Shown here: positions 58,895 to 64,000 of the stretch, piece after piece
Layout: every line of letters starts with the position of its first letter
How positions within the stretch are numbered: position 1 is the first letter of the stretch
Assembly (NCBI RefSeq): GCF_004310865.1
Contig: NZ_SIXI01000004.1
Location: 62,001-126,000, forward strand
DNA: 64,000 nt
Origin: Aquabacterium lacunae
GTDB taxonomy: Bacteria > Pseudomonadota > Gammaproteobacteria > Burkholderiales > Burkholderiaceae_C
Direction of reading: 5' to 3'
Notes under the pieces: generated by a model
Told to the model about the DNA's origin: nothing
The model's database searches: none
Seen by the model: the letters and a program-made list of their open reading frames with translations, nothing else
Translations under genes and position numbers: made by a program

Positions 58895-59887
58895 TCAGGA
58901 AGACTCGGCAACAGCGGGCTGCCCCCGGGTCTTCCACAGCGACACCAGCACACCGCCAGCGATCAGACCGAAAGTCACACTCAGAGAGATCACCGCCGGG
59001 ATCTTGCCGATGATGCCCACCAGGAAGATCTTGCTGCCGATGAACACCAGCACGAGGGCCAGGGCGTACTTCAGGTACTTGAAGCGGTGGATCATCGCAG
59101 CCAGCGCAAAGTAAAGCGCACGCAGGCCCAGGATCGCGAAGATGTTGCTGGTGTAGACAATGAACGGGTCGGTGGTGATCGCAAAGATGGCGGGCACCGA
59201 GTCGACCGCGAAGATCAGGTCCACGAACTCCACCAGCACCAGCGCCAGGAACAGAGGCGTTGCGAAGCGCTCCAGGCGCCCCGTCCGAGGGTCGGTCTCG
59301 CGCACCCAGAAGGCATTGCCACGCAGCCCGTCGGTCACGCGCATGTGCCGCTTGAGGAACTTCAGGAGCGGGTTGTTGGCGATGTCGGGCATGTGGTCGG
59401 CAATGACCCACATCTTGATGCCGGTGAAGATGAGGAAAGCACCGAACAGGTAAAGGATCCAGCTGAACTGGCTGACCAGGGTGGCACCCAGGCCAATCAT
59501 GATCGCGCGCAGCACGATCACGCCCAGGATGCCCCAGAACAGCACACGGTGCTGGTACTGCCGTGGAATGGCGAAGAAGCTGAAGATCAAGGCGATGACA
59601 AAGACGTTGTCCATCGACAATGATTTTTCGATCATGAAGCCGGTGTAGTAGTCCATGCCGCTCTGTGCACCGAGGTACCACCAGACCCAGGCGCCGAACA
59701 ACAAGGCCACACTGATGTAGCCGGCAGACAGCAGCAGGCTCTCGCGAACCCCGATCTCCTTGTCATCTTTGTGCAGAACGCCAAGGTCGAAGGCCAGCAA
59801 GGTGACGACGATGCCGACGAACGTGAGCCAGACCCAGGCAGGCTTGCCCAGGAAGTCTGTCGCGAAAAAATGAAGCAGGGTGTCCAT
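58895..59887 (-). CDS. TerC family membrane protein
   Basis: A 330-residue membrane protein with nine helices. Family motifs are LLAFDLGVLHKDDKEI, GFMIEKSLSMDNVFV and LVEFVDLIFAVDSVPAIFAI, which carry the conserved acidic residues. TerC/Alx proteins export manganese or help metalate secreted proteins. I chose the ATG at 59887 (MDTLLHFF). The leader on the minus strand shows no yybP-ykoY manganese riboswitch pattern. It is divergent from the NhaR-like gene. Confidence 0.92.
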   Translation of the reverse strand: MDTLLHFFATDFLGKPAWVWLTFVGIVVTLLAFDLGVLHKDDKEIGVRESLLLSAGYISVALLFGAWVWWYLGAQSGMDYYTGFMIEKSLSMDNVFVIALIFSFFAIPRQYQHRVLFWGILGVIVLRAIMIGLGATLVSQFSWILYLFGAFLIFTGIKMWVIADHMPDIANNPLLKFLKRHMRVTDGLRGNAFWVRETDPRTGRLERFATPLFLALVLVEFVDLIFAVDSVPAIFAITTDPFIVYTSNIFAILGLRALYFALAAMIHRFKYLKYALALVLVFIGSKIFLVGIIGKIPAVISLSVTFGLIAGGVLVSLWKTRGQPAVAESS

Positions 59888-59915
59888 GTGTGTTCGGTGG
59901 ATGAAAAGGTGGGGG

Positions 59916-59965
59916 ATTCGACCTTCTCGGGTCTGCGAATGCTGTGCAGTGTGTGGATGAATCCA
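59916..59965. promoter_or_regulatory. Inverted repeats in terC/nhaR divergent region
   Basis: The 137-bp gap holds ATTCG (59916-59920)/CGAAT (59936-59940) and TGGAT-GA-ATCCA (59954-59965). LysR-type regulators bind such partly dyadic sites between their own gene and a divergent target. Which of these is used cannot be told from sequence. Confidence 0.4.
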
Positions 59966-60024
59966 TCTCGAAAAAACCATCTTGAAACGCACCTAAACTT
60001 CGGTTTTTCCGCACTGGAGGGCAC

Positions 60025-60906
60025 ATGCTGAACTACCGTCATCTGCACTACTTCTGGGTCGTCACCAAAGAGGGCGGCTTTGCCCGGGCGGCCGAACGGC
60101 TGGACATGGCGGTACAGACCATCAGTGCACAGGTGCGAGAGCTGGAGAAGGCTTTGGGCCACCAGCTCCTCAAGCCCGCGGGCCGTGGCGTGGCACTGAC
60201 CGAGGCGGGCCAGGCCGCCTTCGCGCGTGCGGAAGAGATCTTTCAGCTGGGCCAGGGCATCCCCGACGAGGTACGGGAAGCCGCCAGTGGCAAGGTGGCT
60301 CGCCTGGCGGTCGGGCTGTCCGACGGCATTTCCAAACTGGCCGCCCATGCGCTGCTGGCGCCCGTCTTGAACACACCCCATCTTCGGCTTGTCTGCCACG
60401 AGGGCGAGTTCGAGCAACTGCTCGGCGAGCTGGCGCTGCATCACCTGGACCTGGTGCTTGCCGGTCAGGCGGCCCCGCGCAACCCGAACCTGCGCCTGAC
60501 CAGCGAGCGACTGGTCGACTCACCGGTCGAGTGGTATGGCCCTGCCCGGATGGTCGGCAAAACCGAGCGCGACCGTTTCCCGCAATGCCTGAATGACCTG
60601 CCCGTGCTGCTGCCCACAGGCCACTCGGCACTGCGCCCCACCCTGGACCACTGGTTCGACACGCAGGGGCTGCGGCCTCGCATCGTCGGGGAGTTCGAAG
60701 ACAGTGCGCTGCTCGCGGTCTTTGCGGCCCGCGGGCTGGGCGTGTTCCCGGTCAGTCGGCTCGGAGCGGACGATGTCGGGTTGATGCGCGGGCTGCGATT
60801 GCTGGGCTGCAGCGAAGGCGTGAAAGAGGAGATCCATGCCATCCGCTCGCGTCGAGGCCAGCACCACCCCCTGGTGATGCAGGTGGTGGCGGCGAATCGA
60901 TCTTGA
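60025..60906 (+). CDS. nhaR: NhaR-like LysR-family activator
   Basis: A 293-residue LysR-type regulator. The start MLNYRHLHYFWVVTKEGGFA and the helix-turn-helix AAERLDMAVQTISAQVRELE match NhaR. The C-terminal half keeps the NhaR pattern (LDLVLAGQAAP, HWFDTQGLRPRIVGEFEDSA and EEIHAIRSRRGQHHP). NhaR activates the Na+/H+ antiporter gene nhaA in E. coli; here the divergent neighbour is terC, so the target is likely that gene. GGAGG is upstream of the ATG. Confidence 0.88.
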   Translation: MLNYRHLHYFWVVTKEGGFARAAERLDMAVQTISAQVRELEKALGHQLLKPAGRGVALTEAGQAAFARAEEIFQLGQGIPDEVREAASGKVARLAVGLSDGISKLAAHALLAPVLNTPHLRLVCHEGEFEQLLGELALHHLDLVLAGQAAPRNPNLRLTSERLVDSPVEWYGPARMVGKTERDRFPQCLNDLPVLLPTGHSALRPTLDHWFDTQGLRPRIVGEFEDSALLAVFAARGLGVFPVSRLGADDVGLMRGLRLLGCSEGVKEEIHAIRSRRGQHHPLVMQVVAANRS

Positions 60907-60929
60907 ACAGGTCTGTTGCGGTGTCCTGA

Positions 60930-61364
60930 TCAGGCCAGCTGCCGTCGGTCCAGTCTCGAGGCGATCGGCGCCTGGGCATCGGCCAGCGGCCAATGACGTC
61001 GCACGGCTTCCAGCACCATGGTTTCTCCATCGGCCAGATGGCCATCGGCCCGGGCTGCCGCCAGCGCGAGGCGCAGCACCGTCCGTTGCAACACAGGGTC
61101 CGATATCTCGGCCATCAGTGCAGCCAAGGTGCCATCGTCGACGTTGTCAATGAGTGACCCACTCGCGTAGCCGGACGCCATCAGTTCTTCGCACAGGGTG
61201 TGAACGATGTGTGGCAAAAGTTGGGGCTCCAGCCCGAGTTCGTGTTCCGCCCCCAACTGCTTGAGGATGTCGAACTCGGAACTGCACACGTGGCCGTCAG
61301 AGATCAACACCAACGCGACGATGCGCGCGGCGGCTTCGGGGCTGTTGTGAGGGTAGCTTCGCAC
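60930..61364 (-). CDS. TerB-like helical protein
   Basis: A 144-residue helical protein with two halves of the tellurite-resistance TerB fold: ARIVALVLISDGHVCSSEFD and RLALAAARADGHLADGETMV, each holding an Asp-Gly-His that could bind metal. The start is GTG at 61364 with GGAG upstream. It is convergent with the NhaR-like gene and fits the TerC neighbourhood. Confidence 0.78.
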   Translation of the reverse strand: MRSYPHNSPEAAARIVALVLISDGHVCSSEFDILKQLGAEHELGLEPQLLPHIVHTLCEELMASGYASGSLIDNVDDGTLAALMAEISDPVLQRTVLRLALAAARADGHLADGETMVLEAVRRHWPLADAQAPIASRLDRRQLA

Positions 61365-61417
61365 GGCAATTCTCCATTGAGGTGGGTCGGTCTGAAGTGA
61401 CGATCAGGTGGGCAGGC

Positions 61418-61600
61418 TCAATCGCCCTGGCCACCATGGCGCCGGGTCAACTGACGTGTCCGGGGTCGGGCCTGGATCGGAATGGGCACGAGCACGGGGG
61501 CCTGCCGTGGCGCCCATGCCCTGAGGGCCGTCTTCAGGAAGTGAATCGCTTGTCCGAGCGGGGTCAGCAGACGAGAGAGGAGCAGCAGCAAGATCTTCAT
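61418..61600 (-). CDS. Possible small membrane-associated protein
   Basis: A 60-codon frame reading MKILLLLLSRLLTPLGQAIH and then a basic tail rich in Pro, Arg and Gln. The hydrophobic start and Arg-rich end look like a small membrane protein, but there is no ribosome site and no known homologue comes to mind. The 517-bp stretch 61365-61881 has no other credible gene. It is less GC-rich than its surroundings and holds the leader of the HPF-family gene, with TTGATT (61646-61651) and TTACAG (61669-61674) 17 bp apart as a possible weak promoter. Confidence 0.25.
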   Translation of the reverse strand: MKILLLLLSRLLTPLGQAIHFLKTALRAWAPRQAPVLVPIPIQARPRTRQLTRRHGGQGD

Positions 61601-61881
61601 GGCGAGTGGCTGGGAAAGTGTCAACAAGCCAAACTGTGCGCCCGATTGATTTTCGAAAGAAGCGATGTTTACAGCACATCAATTCAGGAAAATCCGAACC
61701 AGCCGTCCACTCACACGCCCCGTCGACCAGCACCCCGACGCGAAGAAAAAACAGGAAGTCTGCGGCCAAAACTCGGGCCTGTGTTCAGGTTTATCCGATG
61801 TTCTGGTTCTCGAAATGCTGCTTTTCCAACGCTGTCACGGGCTCCACATTCCGTCTGTCACTCAACCGATGGAGACCCGCG

Positions 61882-62223
61882 ATGCAAGTGCTCTTCAAAT
61901 CCCGCCACCCCCAAGCCACCGACTTGCGCGATCTGGCCGAGCGCCGTGTGCGCTTCGTGCTGCGACGCCTGGTCTGGCTGGTACCGCGCGCCGAGGTGCA
62001 GATGTCCGATGTGAACGGCCCCCGTGGCGGCATCGACAAACGTTGCCAGGTGGAGCTCCGCACAGATGGTGGAGGGTCGGTGGTCGTGACCTCGATCGCT
62101 GGCGATTGGCGCACCGCACTGGACCAAGCACTGGCCCGCGCCGCCCGGTATGTCATGCGGCAGTGGCGTCGTGGCCATGACACCCGGCGGCTGCGCCAGC
62201 GCCTTGCCGGCCTCGAACCGTGA
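61882..62223 (+). CDS. HPF/RaiA-family ribosome-associated protein
   Basis: A 113-residue basic protein with the S30AE/HPF beta-alpha-beta pattern (MQVLFKSRHPQATDLRDLAE; RAEVQMSDVNGPRGGIDKRC; DWRTALDQALARAARYVMRQ). Such proteins bind the 30S A-site region and hibernate or protect ribosomes. It is shorter than long HPF and ends in an Arg-rich helix. GGAG lies seven bases ahead of the ATG. Confidence 0.82.
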   Translation: MQVLFKSRHPQATDLRDLAERRVRFVLRRLVWLVPRAEVQMSDVNGPRGGIDKRCQVELRTDGGGSVVVTSIAGDWRTALDQALARAARYVMRQWRRGHDTRRLRQRLAGLEP

Positions 62224-62284
62224 GCGCCAGCCCCCCGACTGTGCGCTGGTGGCACGAGGGCCGGGCGCAGGGCTCGGCAAGCCC

Positions 62285-62704
62285 TCACCCACCCGACCAC
62301 CAAGGCTGGATGAAGGCAAACCAGCTGCCCACAGCAAACAGCAGCACCGACACCCCGTAAATGCGCACCGAGCGCCGTCGCTGGGCCATGCACGCCTGGC
62401 GCAGCCCTGGATCGAGCGGGCAAGGCGCATGGCGTTGCTGCCACTGCGCAGCCCCCCCGAGCAGCAGCATCACGGCACCGATGCAAAACACCCAGGCGCT
62501 GTGCTCGCTCAGCCAGACGATCTGCGGGAACACCGACACCAGGGTGGCCAGGCTAGCGCCTGCACCCAGCGTCACCAGCATGGCGGGCAAGGCGCAGCAC
62601 AGCAGGGTGGACGTGCCCGCAAACAGCGCCAGCCACGAAGTGGCCGCGCTCCGCTTCTGTTCAATCTGCCCGTCCAGCGGGGCATTCGAAAGGGGCGGCG
62701 CCAT
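62285..62704 (-). CDS. MerT-like small membrane transporter
   Basis: A 139-residue protein with about three helices. LLCCALPAMLVTLGAGASLA carries the Cys pair found in the first helix of mercuric transport proteins such as MerT. The rest (VWLSEHSAWVFCIGAVMLLL; GVSVLLFAVGSWFAFIQPW) is hydrophobic. It starts one base after the stop of the HMA-domain gene, the usual merP/merT-type arrangement. The metal is unknown. Confidence 0.8.
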   Translation of the reverse strand: MAPPLSNAPLDGQIEQKRSAATSWLALFAGTSTLLCCALPAMLVTLGAGASLATLVSVFPQIVWLSEHSAWVFCIGAVMLLLGGAAQWQQRHAPCPLDPGLRQACMAQRRRSVRIYGVSVLLFAVGSWFAFIQPWWSGG

Positions 62705-62705
62705 G

Positions 62706-63086
62706 TCAACGCCCCGGGTTCGCCGCGCGGGTCTCGGTTCGAATCTGCGCCACGGTCGCCGCCACCGCTTCGGTGGCCACCACCTCGTAGCCTGATTCGC
62801 GGACCTCGTTGGCCACGCGCTCGGCATCCAGCGTCTGACCGGGCCGCTGCTCGATGGCGACCACCTTGTTGCGCAGGTCAATGAAGATCGGGCCGGCAGC
62901 AGGCAATGCCTTCAGGCGCTTCTCGATGCCCTGGGCGCAGAACGCGCAGACCATGCCGTTGACCTGCAACTTCACGCTGCGAGCGGCCTCAGCGGCAGAG
63001 GCCGTGACGGGCAAAGCAGCCACGACAGACACGGTCAGCACGCCGATCAGGCGGCGGGCGATGGAGGTGAACTGGAAAGGAGTCAT
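62706..63086 (-). CDS. Periplasmic heavy-metal-binding (HMA) protein, MerP-like
   Basis: A 126-residue protein with a signal peptide (cut near ASA-AEAA) and a single heavy-metal-associated domain with the metal motif MVCAFCAQGIEKRL (CxxC). It has a C-terminal Glu/Arg/Ala-rich tail longer than that of MerP. It should bind a soft metal ion in the periplasm and pass it to the membrane protein coded just downstream. It overlaps in context with an upstream exported protein gene on the same strand. Confidence 0.85.
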   Translation of the reverse strand: MTPFQFTSIARRLIGVLTVSVVAALPVTASAAEAARSVKLQVNGMVCAFCAQGIEKRLKALPAAGPIFIDLRNKVVAIEQRPGQTLDAERVANEVRESGYEVVATEAVAATVAQIRTETRAANPGR

Positions 63087-63142
63087 GGTGAGTCTCAGGT
63101 GAATGTATTTGGAACGTGGTCCGACCCGTGGGCCAGCCAGGC

Positions 63143-63844
63143 TCAGTAGGACCACATCAGGTTGAGTTGGGCGCCGTCGCGGTTGCGCCCCACTTCGACG
63201 AACAGGCCGCGGTGGATGAACCGGAGCAAGGGCGTGAGCTCGTTTCGTGTGACGCTGCCATAGCGCACGCGCTTGCTCTCGACGATGAGCCAGGGTTGCA
63301 CCTGCTCATAGTCCACCTCGTAAAACGAGAAGCCCGCGCGCAGCCAGGCGCTGTCATGCCGCACCAGGCCATCGCTGCGCTTGGGCTCGAACCCCGCCCC
63401 CAGGTAAAGACGCGTGGTCTCGTAGTCGGCCATCACCGCGGGAGACCAGAAGGTTTGCGCGCCCTGCCAGCCCTGCCCACGCACGCTGCCTGCCGCCCCC
63501 ACGAACCACAGGTTGGCCTGCGCATGCGGCAGGTTCCAGCGGTGCAGAAGACGGGTGTAGGTGAGCCCCACGGCCTCACGGTGAAGGTGTCGATCGGCGT
63601 GTGCCGCGTGGGACATCGGCTCCTTCCACCGCGTGGTCATGGCGCCAATGGCGTCATGACCGGTGACGGCGAAATTGACCGCCAGGTCGCGCTCACCACC
63701 ACGGCTGAAGTCAGCCATCGTCATCCAGCTGCCTTCGCTGGCCATGGGCAAAGCAAAAGCCGAAGTGGAGCAGCCCCAAAGGGCCGCCCAGCACGCATGA
63801 CGGCCAAGGCGACGCAACGCGCCAAGTTCAAGGAAATGGATCAT
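63143..63844 (-). CDS. Hypothetical exported protein of metal operon
   Basis: A 233-residue protein with a signal sequence ending near TSAFA-LPMAS. Alternating strands (AVNFAVTGHDAIGAMTTRWK; FSFYEVDYEQVQPWLIVESK; GLFVEVGRNRDGAQLNLMWSY with a terminal aromatic) suggest an outer-membrane beta-barrel. His-rich stretches (HAAHADRHLHRE) could touch metal. I do not recognise a named family. It is followed 56 bp later by the HMA-domain gene. Confidence 0.72.
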   Translation of the reverse strand: MIHFLELGALRRLGRHACWAALWGCSTSAFALPMASEGSWMTMADFSRGGERDLAVNFAVTGHDAIGAMTTRWKEPMSHAAHADRHLHREAVGLTYTRLLHRWNLPHAQANLWFVGAAGSVRGQGWQGAQTFWSPAVMADYETTRLYLGAGFEPKRSDGLVRHDSAWLRAGFSFYEVDYEQVQPWLIVESKRVRYGSVTRNELTPLLRFIHRGLFVEVGRNRDGAQLNLMWSY

Positions 63845-63927
63845 GTTCGAGGCGGGCCACAAGGGCCTCAGACTGAGAAGGGCAGACAGCGTCACGCGCG
63901 ACGCATCGCGCCGCGCTGGCAGAGCCT

Positions 63928-64000
63928 TCAGCCTCGAGGGGGTCTGAACAGCGACTCGAGCGCCCCCACCGTCGCGCGGCCAAGATCGGCAGCTGGTGGC
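63928..64000 (-). CDS. C-terminal end of an unidentified gene (cut by window edge)
   Basis: A frame entering from the right edge ends at a TGA (63930-63928) after the residues AADLGRATVGALESLFRPPRG. The composition is protein-like and it lies just upstream of the exported-protein gene on the same strand, so it may be the first gene of the metal operon. Too short to identify. Confidence 0.35.
   Translation of the reverse strand, partial: PPAADLGRATVGALESLFRPPRG

Noticed and set aside
59888-60024. yybP-ykoY manganese riboswitch ahead of terC
   Set aside because: The conserved loop sequences are missing and the gap is shared with a divergent LysR gene.

Overview
The window is GC-rich, densely coded chromosomal DNA from a betaproteobacterium, most likely a member of Burkholderiales near the Aquabacterium/Rubrivivax/Leptothrix group. 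The placement is inferred from family content: two PEP-CTERM sorted exported proteins, an EpsE-type polysaccharide export protein, a DUF6502/DUF5666 pair, DUF3717 and DUF1289 domains, a YbaL-type antiporter and a urt-fmd amide/urea cluster. I saw no rRNA, tRNA, CRISPR array, insertion sequence or prophage. Almost all DNA is protein-coding, and most genes sit in short operons or overlapping pairs.

Layout. 1-3.1 kb: the N-terminal part of a cytochrome P450 (minus), a DusC-type tRNA-dihydrouridine synthase and a YlqF-type ribosome-assembly GTPase. 3-16 kb: two methyl-accepting chemotaxis proteins, a single-gene SF1 helicase, a NYN-nuclease/LOTUS protein with a long basic tail, a renalase-like flavoprotein, an exported glycerophosphodiester phosphodiesterase, a lipoprotein, a PEP-CTERM protein and glutaminyl-tRNA synthetase with a clear UUCG terminator. 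16-17.4 kb: an MpaB/Lcp-family (DUF2236) oxygenase.

17.4-31.8 kb is the most interesting part. It is an amide/urea nitrogen regulon made of a LuxR-type response regulator, a 1185-residue hybrid kinase whose sensor is a whole NCS1-type permease, and the divergent urtABCDE-fmdA-fmdB operon. A YbaL-type cation/proton antiporter and the aliphatic amidase gene amiE follow. The urtA and amiE promoters each carry the same 18-bp operator, TACGT-N6-ACGTATT. In both, the two T's after the palindrome begin a -35-like hexamer that is followed by 17 bp and a poor -10. I infer that the permease-kinase reads an amide or urea and that the LuxR regulator binds this operator to switch on uptake, formamidase and amidase together. 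No urease or urea carboxylase is visible here.

31.8-43 kb: a DUF427 and GST-like pair, a DUF3717-DUF1289 fusion, trpS with a C-terminal DUF1508-like extension, purN, a second PEP-CTERM protein, a DUF6502/DUF5666 pair with a perfect palindrome at the start, a ChaA-type Ca2+/H+ exchanger, an AraC regulator divergent from a sterol-desaturase-family hydroxylase, and an RsmB/NSUN rRNA methyltransferase. 43-52.6 kb: an EpsE export protein, a GGDEF-EAL protein, maeB, an EamA transporter, and a DUF1295/Cfa-like/Tat-exported lipid cluster. 52.6-64 kb: slyX, a CidA-LrgB pair, a CLC transporter with fluoride-clade motifs behind a serine hydrolase, an SDR-MmsA pair, a TerC/NhaR/TerB group, an HPF-family protein, and a MerP/MerT-like metal operon that runs off the right edge.
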